From positions 1 to 38,325 of the forward strand of contig CALXME010000014.1 in the NCBI GenBank assembly GCA_944389395.1: a DNA stretch of 38,325 bases, in the 5' to 3' direction. Source of the stretch: an uncultured Clostridia bacterium (GTDB taxonomy: Bacteria; Bacillota; Clostridia; TANB77; CAG-508). Position numbers and translations under genes: made by a program. The notes under the pieces are model-generated. The model had not been told where the DNA came from. It did not search any database and saw only the letters and a program-made list of their open reading frames with translations. Below, in pieces: positions 9,134-18,166 of this stretch. Position 1 is the first letter of the stretch, and every line of letters begins with the position of its first letter.

Positions 9134-10084
9134 ATGACGTTAGATGAAATTTTAAAAGAAATAAAAAATGCAGAAAAAATAGTGATATTAACACATGAAT
9201 CGCCAGATGGAGATGCAATCGGAAGTAGTTTAGCAACACAATTTTTAGTACAGGAATTAGGAAAAAAGGCAGATGTGATTATTCCAGAATATTCTAGATT
9301 ATTTAACTTTTTGCCAAATGCTTCTAACATTTTGAAAGGAACATCTATAGAAAAATATGATTTAGCAATCACTGTAGATTGTGCAGACGAAAAAAGAATT
9401 GCTCAAAAGCAATATTTTCAAAATGCTACTAGAACAATTGTAATTGACCATCATGGAAGTAATAAAATGTATGGGGATTTTAACTTTGTAAATCCAGTTT
9501 CACCAGCTTGTTGTGAAGTATTAGTTGGAATTTTCCAGTATTTTGATATTAAAATTTCAAAAGAAATCGGAACTTGTTTATTGACAGGAATCATAACAGA
9601 CACAGGAGGATTTAGTCATCAAGGAATTAATCCAGAAACATTTGAATTTACAGCAGATTTAATACGAATAGGAGTAAATATTCCTGATATTTATAAAAGA
9701 GTGTTAAGGACCAGTACAAAAGCTAATTTCGAGTTAGCAAAAAGAGTGTATAAAAGAATGGAATTCTTAGAAGATGGAAAAGTTACATTTACTTATATAA
9801 ATACAAAAGATGAAGAAGAAGTAGGAGCTGAGCCAGGTGACCATGAAGGTTTAGTAGAAATAGGAAGAGATATTGAAGGAGTAGAAGTTTCTATCTTTAT
9901 TAGACAAAAAGAAAAAGAAGATAAATATAAAGTTTCTATGCGTTCTGGAAATACAGTTAATGTATCAGATATTTGTTTTCTATTTGGAGGTGGTGGACAT
10001 CCAAGAGCAGCAGGATGTCTAATACAAGGTACAGTAGAGGAAGTAAAAGAAAAAATTATGAAAGAAGTAAAAAAGGTATTATAA
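9134..10084 (+). CDS. nrnA: DHH-family oligoribonuclease / pAp phosphatase (NrnA)
   Basis: The 316-residue protein is a bifunctional nanoRNase and 3'-phosphoadenosine-5'-phosphate phosphatase of the DHH/DHHA1 family. Motifs for divalent-metal binding are THESPDGDAIGSS, VDCAD, the DHH triad in VIDHHGSN, and TGIITDTGGF. The C-terminal DHHA1 domain ends in FGGGGHPRAAGC. It degrades two- to five-nucleotide RNAs and recycles pAp. It lies between rbfA and truB, 2 bases before truB, the Firmicutes order. Confidence 0.93.
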   Translation: MTLDEILKEIKNAEKIVILTHESPDGDAIGSSLATQFLVQELGKKADVIIPEYSRLFNFLPNASNILKGTSIEKYDLAITVDCADEKRIAQKQYFQNATRTIVIDHHGSNKMYGDFNFVNPVSPACCEVLVGIFQYFDIKISKEIGTCLLTGIITDTGGFSHQGINPETFEFTADLIRIGVNIPDIYKRVLRTSTKANFELAKRVYKRMEFLEDGKVTFTYINTKDEEEVGAEPGDHEGLVEIGRDIEGVEVSIFIRQKEKEDKYKVSMRSGNTVNVSDICFLFGGGGHPRAAGCLIQGTVEEVKEKIMKEVKKVL

Positions 10085-10085
10085 A

Positions 10086-10937
10086 ATGGATGGAATTATT
10101 ATAGTAAATAAACCTAAAGCTTGTACTTCTCATGATGTAGTATACAAAATAAGAAAAATAACAGGAGAAAAAGTAGGACATGCAGGAACTTTAGACCCCT
10201 TAGCAACAGGGGTTTTACCTATTTTAGTTGGTAAAGGTACACAATGTTCTAAATATCTTATAAATCATGATAAGACATATGTTGTTACTTTACAACTTGG
10301 AAAGAAAACAGATACAGGTGACGAAGAAGGAAATGTTATACAAGAAGAAAAAGTAGATATTTCTTGGAAAGATAAACAAGCTTTAGAAAAAGTGTTTCAA
10401 TCTTTTGTAGGAAAACAAAAACAGATGCCACCAATTTATTCTGCTATTAAAGTAAAAGGTAAAAAACTATACGAATATGCAAGAAAAGGAGAACAAGTTG
10501 AAATTCCAGTAAGACAAATAGAAATTTATCAAATTAAAATCATTCAAATAGAAGAACTAAAAAAACAAATCATTTTTCAAGTTTCTTGCTCAAAAGGTAC
10601 ATATATTAGAAGTCTATGTGAAGATATAGCAAAAAAGTTAGGTACAGTTGGTTATATGCAAGAATTGCAAAGAATACAGGTTGGAGATTTCAAAATAGAA
10701 CAGGCTATTACTTTAGAACAACTTGAAAAAGATGATATTGAGTATTTATCAGTAGAGAAATTGTTTGAAAACAAAGAAATTGTTTCTTTAGACAAGAGAA
10801 AATTGCATTTGTTTTTAAATGGAGTAAAATTGGAAATAGGAAAACCAGATGGAGTATATCGTATTTATTGTGAACAAAAATTTATTGGACTTGGTGTAAT
10901 TAGCCAAGGATTATTGAAAAGAGAGATTGTTTTATAG
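10086..10937 (+). CDS. truB: tRNA pseudouridine(55) synthase
   Basis: TruB converts uridine 55 in the T arm of tRNAs to pseudouridine. The 283-residue protein opens with DGIIIVNKPKACTSHDVV and carries GHAGTLDPLATGVLPI, which includes the catalytic aspartate, then KTYVVTLQLGKKTDTGDEEG, MPPIYSAIKVKGKKLYEYAR and CSKGTYIRSLCEDI. ATG follows directly on the end of nrnA. It closes the recognisable translation operon. Confidence 0.95.
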   Translation: MDGIIIVNKPKACTSHDVVYKIRKITGEKVGHAGTLDPLATGVLPILVGKGTQCSKYLINHDKTYVVTLQLGKKTDTGDEEGNVIQEEKVDISWKDKQALEKVFQSFVGKQKQMPPIYSAIKVKGKKLYEYARKGEQVEIPVRQIEIYQIKIIQIEELKKQIIFQVSCSKGTYIRSLCEDIAKKLGTVGYMQELQRIQVGDFKIEQAITLEQLEKDDIEYLSVEKLFENKEIVSLDKRKLHLFLNGVKLEIGKPDGVYRIYCEQKFIGLGVISQGLLKREIVL

Positions 10938-11025
10938 ATTTCTTTTTGTGCAATAGGAAATATTATTAATGTTCTATTTTATAACTTGTCTTCATACACT
11001 TGATATAGAAGTGGAAGGTGAAGAT

Positions 11026-11868
11026 ATGTATTATATTAAAGAAATTGACAAGCCAAGTAAATTCCTAAAAAGATGTAACTGGATAAAGTCAGAAAATAAT
11101 GAAATAATATTACCTATTCAGGGAGAAGAAATAAAATATAAACAAGCACAAAAATTATCTAAAAAAACAAAAAAAATACTACAAAAAACGAATACAAACA
11201 AAATTGTGTTAAGTAAAATAATAAAAAAACAAAAAGATTATTGTAATAATTTATATTCTTATGGATTTGATATACCAGACGGCAAATGGCTTTTGGAAAT
11301 ACTTTCTTGTGAAACTTTAGGGTATATTGTAGAAAAAAAGAATTTAAAAAAACAGGAATTAATGGTTAGCATTTTAGTGAATCAGTTATCAGAAATTACT
11401 CTGCAAAACATAAAACAATTGGTAAAAGAGTATAAAAGAATTAATATTGTAACAAATCATATACAACAACTAAAAAAGTTGGAAGATGAGATATTAGAAG
11501 AAGAAGGAATAATGATAACAGTTACGAATAATAAGAAAAAGAGTTTATTAAAATCAAATATTATTTTAAATATAGATTTTCCGACAGAATTAATCAATCA
11601 ATATCAAATAAAAGAAGATGCAATTATATTAAATATTCAGGGAAATGTTAAGATAAAAAAGAAGAGATTTTGTGGAATATGTATTAATGATTATGAAATA
11701 AAAAGGGTACAAGGATTAGAATATGAAGATATAGAAGAACAATTTTGGAATAAAGATATTTATGAGGCTTGTTTTTATAAAAGACAACCAATAGTAGAAA
11801 TTAAGAAAAAAGTCAGAAAAGATAATGTGCAAATTGCATGGCTACAAGGTCTAAGGGTTATTATTTAA
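11026..11868 (+). CDS. Conserved-looking protein of unknown function, possible Rossmann-like domain
   Basis: I do not recognise this 280-residue protein. The frame is open from 10969, but ATG 11026 follows GGAAGGTGAAG at good spacing and gives the N-terminus MYYIKEIDK. The N-terminal half is lysine-rich and helical. The second half alternates beta-strand-like and helical segments (RINIVTNHIQQLKKLEDEI; IMITVTNNKKK; NIILNIDFP; AIILNIQG), reminiscent of a nucleotide-binding Rossmann fold although no glycine-rich loop is obvious. It lies downstream of truB, before a terminator and the PBP gene, so it may be the last gene of the translation operon. A role in spore or cell-wall biology is also possible. 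Confidence 0.7.
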   Translation: MYYIKEIDKPSKFLKRCNWIKSENNEIILPIQGEEIKYKQAQKLSKKTKKILQKTNTNKIVLSKIIKKQKDYCNNLYSYGFDIPDGKWLLEILSCETLGYIVEKKNLKKQELMVSILVNQLSEITLQNIKQLVKEYKRINIVTNHIQQLKKLEDEILEEEGIMITVTNNKKKSLLKSNIILNIDFPTELINQYQIKEDAIILNIQGNVKIKKKRFCGICINDYEIKRVQGLEYEDIEEQFWNKDIYEACFYKRQPIVEIKKKVRKDNVQIAWLQGLRVII

Positions 11869-11912
11869 TGAATAATAATAAGTGGAAAAACATTAACTAA
11901 TAGTGGCAAAGG

Positions 11913-11942
11913 GAAAGAATTTAAAAAAACTCTTTCTTTTTT
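11913..11942 (+). terminator. Probable intrinsic terminator before the PBP gene
   Basis: GAAAGA (11913-11918) pairs with TCTTTC (11931-11936), followed by six T. The stem is short with a 12-base A/T loop, so strength is uncertain. Two overlapping TATAAT-like boxes at 11951-11961 may drive the next gene, but no good -35 box is visible. Confidence 0.5.
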
Positions 11943-12000
11943 AAAAGAAATATAATATAATAGATTTGTCAAGTTTTAGAATTGGCAAGGAGGTAATCAA

Positions 12001-14628
12001 ATGCCAAATAGTAATAGTAGAAATAATAAAAGTAATAGAAGACCAGAAGGACAAAATACCAAAATATATAATGTGAATAAAAAAAGAAGGAAAAAGCCAG
12101 TTAATGCTAAAAGTGGACAAAGGAAAAAAGTAGTTACAACTAAAAAAGTACAAACTTCAAAAGCAAAAAATAATAAAAGTAATTCTAAGGGGAAACATCC
12201 TAAATTAATGATGGCACTAAAAATAGGAATTATTGTGTTTTTATTGTTATGTGTCATAGGAGCAGGTATTGTAGCAGGAATGTTTTTTGGATTATTTGGT
12301 GATGAATTTGAAATTACCAAAGAAGAGCTAAAAATAGGTGCTGCAAATTCAGTTGTTGTAGATAGCAATGGGACAGTTATTGCAGACTTAAGTGGTGATG
12401 AAAAAAGAAAAATAGTAACCTTAGAAGATATGGCAGAATATTTACCAAAAGCTTATGTCGCAATAGAAGATGAAAGATTTTATAATCATAGTGGTGTGGA
12501 TTTAAAAAGAACAGCAGGTGCTATTTTAAATACATTATTAGGAAATAGATCTTATGGAGGAAGTACCATTACACAACAATTAGTAAAAAATATCACCAAA
12601 GAAGATGAAGTTTCAGGTTTAGCAGGTATTATGAGAAAAGTAAAAGAATGGGCAAAAGCTTATCAAGTTGAGAGAATGATATCTAAAGACCAAATTTTGG
12701 AATTATATTTAAATATTTTATATGTAGGTGGTAAAAGTGATTCTGCTAATTTACATGGAGTAGAATTAGGAGCACAATATTATTTTAATAAAAGTGCAAA
12801 AGATTTAGATTTAGCAGAATGTGCCTTTTTAGCGGGAATAAATAGTTCTCCAAACGCATATGATCCTTATGATGAAAGTGTTGACAATACGGAAAAAATC
12901 AAAAATAAGATATTAACTGTTTTAGATAAAATGAAAGAATTAGGCTATATTACTAATGAAGATGATTATAACACTGCATGCCAAAAAGCAGAGGCAGGGC
13001 TTAAATTTGAAAAAGGAACAATCAGTAGTGGAAGTATATTTTCTTATCATACAGATGCAATTATAGAACAATTAATTGCACAAGTAATGGAGGAAAAAGA
13101 TATATCTAGAACATTAGCTGAAAATTATATTTATAGTAGTGGGTTGACTATTTACTCTACAGTAGATACAACTATACAATCAAGATTAGAAGAAGAATTT
13201 AAAAAAGATAAGTATATTGTAAAAGGTAAAGCAAAAAATGAAGATGGAACTTTAAAAAATGAACATTCACAAGCTGCAATGGCTATTGTGGATTATAAAA
13301 CAGGAAATGTTGTTGGATTAGTAGGAGAACTAGGCGAAAAGACAACAGCAAGAGGACAAAATAGAGCAACTCAAAGTGTTAGACAATGTGGTTCTTCTAT
13401 GAAACCATTGGCTGTTATTGCACCAGGGTTACAAGAAAAAGTAATTACAGCAGCAACTGTATATGATGATGCTGCAACAAATTTTGGAGGAGATTATGAA
13501 CCAAAAAATCAAAGTGGATTTAAAGGATTAATTAATATTAGAAGATTTATTGCTCTATCTCAAAATATACCAGCATTAAAAATTATGGCAGAACTTACAC
13601 CTGCAAAATCAATAGAATATTTAAACAAAATGGGAATAGATTCTATTAAGGCAGATGAAGATAATGATATTACATTAGCATTAGGTGGAACTAGCAATGG
13701 GGCAACACCATTAGAAATGGCTTCAGCTTATGGAGCTGTTGCAAATGATGGGGTTTATATAACACCAACATTTTATACAAAAGTAGTGGATTCTAATGGA
13801 AATGTAGTAATGACACCAAATCAAGAACAAACAAGAGTAATTTCAGAGCAAAATGCATATATCACAAAAACAATTGTACAAGAACCAGTAACTAATGCAG
13901 AAGGTACAGCAAAATATTGTGCAATTCCTGGAATGGATGTTGCTGCTAAAACTGGAACAACAGATGATAATTATGATAGATGGCTTTGCGGATTTACACC
14001 TTATTACTCAGCTGCTTGTTGGTATGGATATGATACAAATGAAAAAGTAGTATATTCAGGAAATCCAGCAGGTTTACTTTGGTCAGCAGTAATGAAAGAT
14101 ATTCATAAACCATTACCAAATGCAACTTTTACAAAACCAAGTGGAATTGTAGAGGCAACAGTATGTACTACAACAGGTTGTTTACCAACAACAGGATGTC
14201 CAACTTATAAAGAAATTTTCACACAAGATAATATGCCATCTAAATGTGAAGGACACGGAACACAGACTTTATGTACAGAGTCTAATTTAATAGCAACACC
14301 ATATTGTCCAAGTACAAAATCAAATAATTATGGTGCAGTTGTTCCAAAAGAACAATTAAAGCTATGGAAACCATTAAATAAGTCATCTTCAGGTACAAAA
14401 GTAGAAGGAACTTGTACAATCCATACTAAACCAGTAGAAACTGAAAAACCAAAAGAACCAACAAAACCATCAACTAATAATGTAAAAAATAATACAAATA
14501 ATACGAATACAAATAATACTGCTAATTCAGTTAATACTAATAATACAACATCTGGAGGAGGAAATACTGTAAAACCACCAGATGGGGGGAATCAAACGAC
14601 TCCAGAAAATAATACAGTAACACAATAA
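12001..14628 (+). CDS. Class A penicillin-binding protein (PBP1A type)
   Basis: The 875-residue protein is a bifunctional peptidoglycan glycosyltransferase and transpeptidase. It has a lysine/arginine-rich cytoplasmic tail of about 75 residues, one membrane segment (about 78-100), then the GT51 domain with EDERFYNHSGVD and STITQQLVKN. The transpeptidase follows, with SSMK (in RQCGSSMKPLAV), SQN (ALSQNIPALK) and KTGTT (VAAKTGTTDDNYDRW). After that comes a cysteine-containing region (ATVCTTTGCLPTTGCP, CEGHGTQTLC) and an Asn/Thr/Pro-rich tail. It is preceded by AAGGAGG and flanked by terminators, so it is probably monocistronic. Confidence 0.93.
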   Translation: MPNSNSRNNKSNRRPEGQNTKIYNVNKKRRKKPVNAKSGQRKKVVTTKKVQTSKAKNNKSNSKGKHPKLMMALKIGIIVFLLLCVIGAGIVAGMFFGLFGDEFEITKEELKIGAANSVVVDSNGTVIADLSGDEKRKIVTLEDMAEYLPKAYVAIEDERFYNHSGVDLKRTAGAILNTLLGNRSYGGSTITQQLVKNITKEDEVSGLAGIMRKVKEWAKAYQVERMISKDQILELYLNILYVGGKSDSANLHGVELGAQYYFNKSAKDLDLAECAFLAGINSSPNAYDPYDESVDNTEKIKNKILTVLDKMKELGYITNEDDYNTACQKAEAGLKFEKGTISSGSIFSYHTDAIIEQLIAQVMEEKDISRTLAENYIYSSGLTIYSTVDTTIQSRLEEEFKKDKYIVKGKAKNEDGTLKNEHSQAAMAIVDYKTGNVVGLVGELGEKTTARGQNRATQSVRQCGSSMKPLAVIAPGLQEKVITAATVYDDAATNFGGDYEPKNQSGFKGLINIRRFIALSQNIPALKIMAELTPAKSIEYLNKMGIDSIKADEDNDITLALGGTSNGATPLEMASAYGAVANDGVYITPTFYTKVVDSNGNVVMTPNQEQTRVISEQNAYITKTIVQEPVTNAEGTAKYCAIPGMDVAAKTGTTDDNYDRWLCGFTPYYSAACWYGYDTNEKVVYSGNPAGLLWSAVMKDIHKPLPNATFTKPSGIVEATVCTTTGCLPTTGCPTYKEIFTQDNMPSKCEGHGTQTLCTESNLIATPYCPSTKSNNYGAVVPKEQLKLWKPLNKSSSGTKVEGTCTIHTKPVETEKPKEPTKPSTNNVKNNTNNTNTNNTANSVNTNNTTSGGGNTVKPPDGGNQTTPENNTVTQ

Positions 14629-14640
14629 AACAAAGATAAT

Positions 14641-14670
14641 AATAAGAGGGAGAAAACCCTCTTATTTAAT
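14641..14670 (+). terminator. Hairpin terminator between PBP gene and cysS
   Basis: AATAAGAGGG (14641-14650) and CCCTCTTATT (14657-14666) form a perfect 10-bp stem with an AGAAAA loop. The following T run is poor. It ends only 9 bases before the cysS ribosome binding site, so it could also act as a cysS leader hairpin. Confidence 0.65.
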
Positions 14671-14688
14671 AAAAAAGGAGGAATTGGA

Positions 14689-16083
14689 TTGGATATTTAT
14701 TTTTATAATACTTTAACTAGAAAAAAAGAACTTTTTGAACCTATAAATGAAAAAGAAGTAACCATATATTCTTGTGGACCAACAGTCTATAAAGACGCAA
14801 CAATAGGAAATATGAGAACAAATATATTTCAAGATGTTTTAAGAAGAATGTTAAAATATAATGGATATCAAATAAAACATGTAATGAATATAACAGATGT
14901 AGGACATTTAGTTTCTGATGGAGATGATGGTGAAGATAAAATGATTAAATCAGCAAGAGAAGAACATAAAACACCATTAGAAATAGCAGAGCATTATACC
15001 AAATTGTTTTTTGATGATTTAAAAGATTTGAATATAGAGATACCAGAAATTATTTGTAAAGCAACAAATTACATTCCAGAAATGTTAGAATATGTAAAAG
15101 AACTTGTGGATAAAGGATATGCTTATGAAACTTCAACAGCGATTTATTTCGATGTTTCAAAATTAGATAAATATCCTGTTTTATCTAATTTAAATGTAGA
15201 AGAGCAAAAAGCTGGAGCGAGAGTAGAAGTTGATACTGAAAAAAGAAATCCTTATGATTTTGCAGTATGGATAAAAGCACCTAAAAATCATTTAATGAAA
15301 TGGGATAGTCCTTGGGGTCCAAGTTATCCAGGTTGGCATATCGAATGTTCAGCAATGTCAAGAAAACATTTAGGAGAACAATTTGATATTCATACAGGTG
15401 GAATTGATTTAATACCAACACATCATGAAAATGAAATCGCACAAAGTAAAGGTGCATGTGGTAAAATACCGGCTAGATATTGGTTACATGGAGAATATTT
15501 ATTGATTAATGGCGGTAAAATGTCAAAAAGTTTAGGAAATGTTTATTTACTAAAAGATATTAAAGAAAAAGGATATGACCCATTGGTTTATAGATTATTA
15601 TGTTATACTTGTAGCTATAGAAATAAACTAAATTTTACTTGGGAAGGAATGGATTCGGCTTCAAAATCATTAGAAAGATTGAGAAAAGGATATCAAGCGA
15701 ATAAAAACGGAAAAAATCAGTTAGAAAAAGAAGATATTGAAAAACTAAATGAACTAGAATATGGATTTAAACAAGCAATTAATGATGATATGAATATGCC
15801 TCTTGGCATGAGTTTTGTTTGGGAAGTTATAAAATATCCTAAAAAATGCCCAGAAATAGCAAATTTATTATTAAAATTTGATAAAGTACTAGGAATCAGA
15901 ATAGAAAAAGAGGAAGAAACATCAGAAAAATTACCTGAAGAAATAAGCAATTTAATAGAAAAAAGAAAACAAGCAAGAAATGAAAAAAATTGGCAAGAAT
16001 CTGATAGAATCAGAGAGGAAATTCAGCAAAAAGGTTATATTGTTAAAGATACAAAAGATGGTATGGAAGTTAGCAAAAAGTAA
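14689..16083 (+). CDS. cysS: Cysteinyl-tRNA synthetase
   Basis: CysS charges tRNA-Cys. The 464-residue class I synthetase shows CGPTVYKDATIGNMRTNIFQD, which holds a zinc-binding cysteine and the HIGH-equivalent. It also has the zinc ligands around WHIECSAMSRKHLG and HHENEIAQSKGACG, and the KMSKSLGN motif. TTG 14689 is the likely start, with AAGGAGG 7 bases upstream and a typical N-terminus (DIYFYNTLTRKKELFEP). Length is normal. No T-box leader is visible upstream. Confidence 0.95.
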   Translation: MDIYFYNTLTRKKELFEPINEKEVTIYSCGPTVYKDATIGNMRTNIFQDVLRRMLKYNGYQIKHVMNITDVGHLVSDGDDGEDKMIKSAREEHKTPLEIAEHYTKLFFDDLKDLNIEIPEIICKATNYIPEMLEYVKELVDKGYAYETSTAIYFDVSKLDKYPVLSNLNVEEQKAGARVEVDTEKRNPYDFAVWIKAPKNHLMKWDSPWGPSYPGWHIECSAMSRKHLGEQFDIHTGGIDLIPTHHENEIAQSKGACGKIPARYWLHGEYLLINGGKMSKSLGNVYLLKDIKEKGYDPLVYRLLCYTCSYRNKLNFTWEGMDSASKSLERLRKGYQANKNGKNQLEKEDIEKLNELEYGFKQAINDDMNMPLGMSFVWEVIKYPKKCPEIANLLLKFDKVLGIRIEKEEETSEKLPEEISNLIEKRKQARNEKNWQESDRIREEIQQKGYIVKDTKDGMEVSKK

Positions 16084-16116
16084 AATATATTATAAAAAGT
16101 GGAAGGTGAAAAGAAA

Positions 16117-17112
16117 ATGGCAGTATTATTACCAGGAGGAGCAGGATTTATTGGAAGTCATACAGCTGTAGAATTATTAAATTCAGGAAAGGAAATTATT
16201 ATATTAGATAATTTTTCTAATAGTAAGCCTAATGTATTAGATGCAATTAAAAAAATTACAGGAAAAGAATTTAAATTTTATGAAATGGATTATTTAAATA
16301 GAGATGGATTGGAAAAGGTATTTCAAGAAAATAAGATAGAAGCGGTAATGAATTTTGCAGGATATAAAGCAGTAGGAGAATCTGTAAAAAAACCAATAGA
16401 ATATTATACTAATAATATTTCAGGTGCGCTAGTTTTACTAGATGTAATGAAAAAATATAATTGTAAAAAATTTATTTTTAGTTCTTCTGCAACAGTTTAT
16501 GGAGAACCTGAAAAAATACCATTAACAGAAGATTGTAAAACAGGAGGAACAACAAATCCTTATGGTACGACAAAATTATTTATAGAGCAAATTTTAAAAG
16601 ATATTTATGCCTCAGACTCTACATGGGATATTTGTATTTTAAGATATTTTAATCCAGTGGGTGCACATGAAAGTGGATTGATTGGTGAAGAACCTCAAGG
16701 GATACCAAATAATTTAATGCCATATATTGTTAGGGTGGCAAAAGGTGAATTAAAAGAATTATCTGTTTTTGGAGATGATTATAACACACCAGATGGTACA
16801 GGAGTTAGAGATTATATCCATGTGGTAGATTTAGCAAAAGGTCATGTTTTAGCTTTAGATAAATTAGATAAAGAACAAAAAGGTTTGTATATTTATAATT
16901 TAGGAACAGGAACAGGATATAGTGTTTTAGATATGGTAAAAGCATTTGAAAAAGCAACTGGAAAAAAAGTACCATATAAAATAGCACCAAGAAGAGATGG
17001 TGATATTGCTATTTGTTATGCAGAGCCTACAAAAGCAAAAAAAGAATTGGGTTGGGAAGCTACGAAAACTTTAGAAGACATGTGTTTAGATGCTTGGAAT
17101 TATATTAAATAA
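16117..17112 (+). CDS. galE: UDP-glucose 4-epimerase
   Basis: GalE interconverts UDP-glucose and UDP-galactose, supplying galactosyl units for surface polysaccharides or the Leloir pathway. The 331-residue short-chain dehydrogenase has the NAD-binding GGAGFIGSHTAVELL, the SSATVYG segment and the catalytic YGTTK. It ends with GWEATKTLEDMCLDAWNYI. ATG 16117 is preferred over the upstream ATG 16099 because GGAAGGTGAA lies just before it and the GXXGXXG motif then falls at the normal distance from the N-terminus. Strictly, the family name cannot exclude related UDP-sugar epimerases. Confidence 0.93.
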   Translation: MAVLLPGGAGFIGSHTAVELLNSGKEIIILDNFSNSKPNVLDAIKKITGKEFKFYEMDYLNRDGLEKVFQENKIEAVMNFAGYKAVGESVKKPIEYYTNNISGALVLLDVMKKYNCKKFIFSSSATVYGEPEKIPLTEDCKTGGTTNPYGTTKLFIEQILKDIYASDSTWDICILRYFNPVGAHESGLIGEEPQGIPNNLMPYIVRVAKGELKELSVFGDDYNTPDGTGVRDYIHVVDLAKGHVLALDKLDKEQKGLYIYNLGTGTGYSVLDMVKAFEKATGKKVPYKIAPRRDGDIAICYAEPTKAKKELGWEATKTLEDMCLDAWNYIK

Positions 17113-17250
17113 TTAGCAAGGTTGAGGTTGGGGTTGGCATTGGTTCCAGGTTAGGGTTGGCATTGGTTCCAGGTATGGATGCCAAATTTTTGTTAAAAAT
17201 TTGGCATCCATACCTGGAACCAATGCCAACCCTAACCTCAATCTTGCCAA
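17113..17250 (+). repeat. Long GC-rich palindromic repeat, family 1 copy A
   Basis: Between the convergent genes galE and the Crp-like gene lies a hairpin-forming element. The right arm (17195-17248) is the complement of the left arm, centred at about 17193 with a 3-base loop inside a TTTTT/AAAAA stem. The left arm carries an extra direct copy of a 23-base unit beginning GGTTGGCATTGGTTCCAGG, so it is longer than the right arm. Base composition is far above the surrounding DNA. A second member lies after clpC (38171-38320). It may act as a bidirectional terminator. Confidence 0.85.
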
Positions 17251-17253
17251 ATT

Positions 17254-17886
17254 TTACTTATAATTTAAAGTAATTCGATTTCCAGTTTTCGTAACAAATC
17301 CATCTTCTTTCAATAATTTAAGTTCTCTCATCATGGCACTACGGTCAATACTTAAATAATCAGCCAGGTCGGTTAAAGAATGAGGTAATTCGAAGCTAGT
17401 ACTTAATTTTCTTGTAGATAAAATAGAAAAATAGCTAAGTAGTTTATCTCTAATAGAGCGTTTTGTCAATAATTCTATTCTCATATTTAAATCAATAACC
17501 TTATTTAGAATCAATTCAGGTAAATATTGGGTAAGAGTTTGATGAAATTTGCAATTCTTTTGACATTTTTTATTAATATCATCATATATGAAAAAAAGAA
17601 CATCACAATTCTCCTTTGCTTCTACTAATAATTCATTGTTAGTGGTAATAGTATAAAATACTTCACCGAAAATATTATTTTTTGAAAAATGTTCTACGAT
17701 GGTTTTATTTCCATTTAAATCATATCTAACTAAATCTGCACTTCCAGATAATAAAATGCAGAGTTGATTTCTTTTTGTTATATAACTTGTTATAGTTTCA
17801 CCTTTTATAAATGTCTTTTTTTGAACTTTTTGACAGGAATGTTCAAAATCGTATAAAAAATTATCTATATTTGAATTTGCAATCAT
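17254..17886 (-). CDS. Crp/Fnr-family transcriptional regulator
   Basis: The 210-residue protein has an N-terminal cyclic-nucleotide-binding-like beta barrel (QLCILLSGSADLVRYDLNGNKTIVEHFSKNNIFGEV), a dimer helix and a C-terminal winged helix. The recognition region is LTDLADYLSIDRSAMMRELKLLKEDGFV. The four N-terminal cysteines of classical FNR are missing, so iron-sulfur sensing of that type is unlikely; its few cysteines (HSCQK, KCQKNC) do not match. It is transcribed away from nrdD. Two GTTGC-N4-GCAAC palindromes in the shared promoter region are its likely operators. It may control anaerobic nucleotide reduction and its own gene. Confidence 0.9.
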   Translation of the reverse strand: MIANSNIDNFLYDFEHSCQKVQKKTFIKGETITSYITKRNQLCILLSGSADLVRYDLNGNKTIVEHFSKNNIFGEVFYTITTNNELLVEAKENCDVLFFIYDDINKKCQKNCKFHQTLTQYLPELILNKVIDLNMRIELLTKRSIRDKLLSYFSILSTRKLSTSFELPHSLTDLADYLSIDRSAMMRELKLLKEDGFVTKTGNRITLNYK

Positions 17887-17919
17887 TTAACTTACCTCCC
17901 ATAAATTAAAGACAAATCT

Positions 17920-17948
17920 ATTATACAAGAAATTTGTTGCTTTTGCAA
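17920..17948 (-). promoter_or_regulatory. Promoter of the Crp/Fnr-like gene
   Basis: On the minus strand TTGCAA (17948-17943) and TATAAT (17925-17920) are separated by 17 bases. The -35 box lies inside the palindromic operator at 17936-17949, a position fitting autorepression. GGGAGGT precedes the start codon. Confidence 0.75.
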
Positions 17949-17949
17949 C
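17936..17949. promoter_or_regulatory. Operator 1, GTTGC-TTTT-GCAAC
   Basis: This is a perfect 5-4-5 palindrome of the size and spacing used by Crp/Fnr-family dimers. It is identical to the copy at 18132-18145 including the TTTT centre, and overlaps the -35 box of the regulator gene. Confidence 0.75.
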
Positions 17950-17999
17950 TAAAAAGGTTTATAAAAACATAATATAACATAATATGTTAAAAAAATAAT

Positions 18000-18038
18000 A
18001 GAAATTGTATAAAATTCTTATAATTTTATACAATTTCT
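18000..18038. repeat. Perfect 17-bp inverted repeat in the crp-nrdD intergenic region
   Basis: AGAAATTGTATAAAATT (18000-18016) and its exact complement (18022-18038) flank a 5-base spacer CTTAT. It lies between the two operators. It could separate the divergent promoters as a terminator-like hairpin, or be a second regulator site. Confidence 0.7.
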
Positions 18039-18131
18039 GCTTGTAATATATTTGTAATAAAATTGTAATATTAGTGCAAAAGTAGTAAATTAGCCACATT
18101 GGGCATAACAAAATAAAAAACAAAATAATTT

Positions 18132-18145
18132 GTTGCTTTTGCAAC
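18132..18145. promoter_or_regulatory. Operator 2, GTTGC-TTTT-GCAAC
   Basis: Same palindrome as operator 1. Its centre (18138.5) lies about 40.5 bases upstream of the start predicted from the TATAAT at 18167-18172. This is essentially the class II activator position (-41.5) of Crp/Fnr proteins. Confidence 0.75.
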
Positions 18146-18166
18146 AGAAAAACTTAAATCTTAATA

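Noticed and set aside
14641..14670. T-box leader upstream of cysS
   Set aside because: Only a single hairpin is present; there is no specifier stem or conserved T-box sequence, and the space to the PBP gene is too short.
17254..17886. Classical FNR oxygen sensor
   Set aside because: The N-terminal cysteine cluster that binds the 4Fe-4S cluster is missing, so only Crp/Fnr-family membership is claimed.
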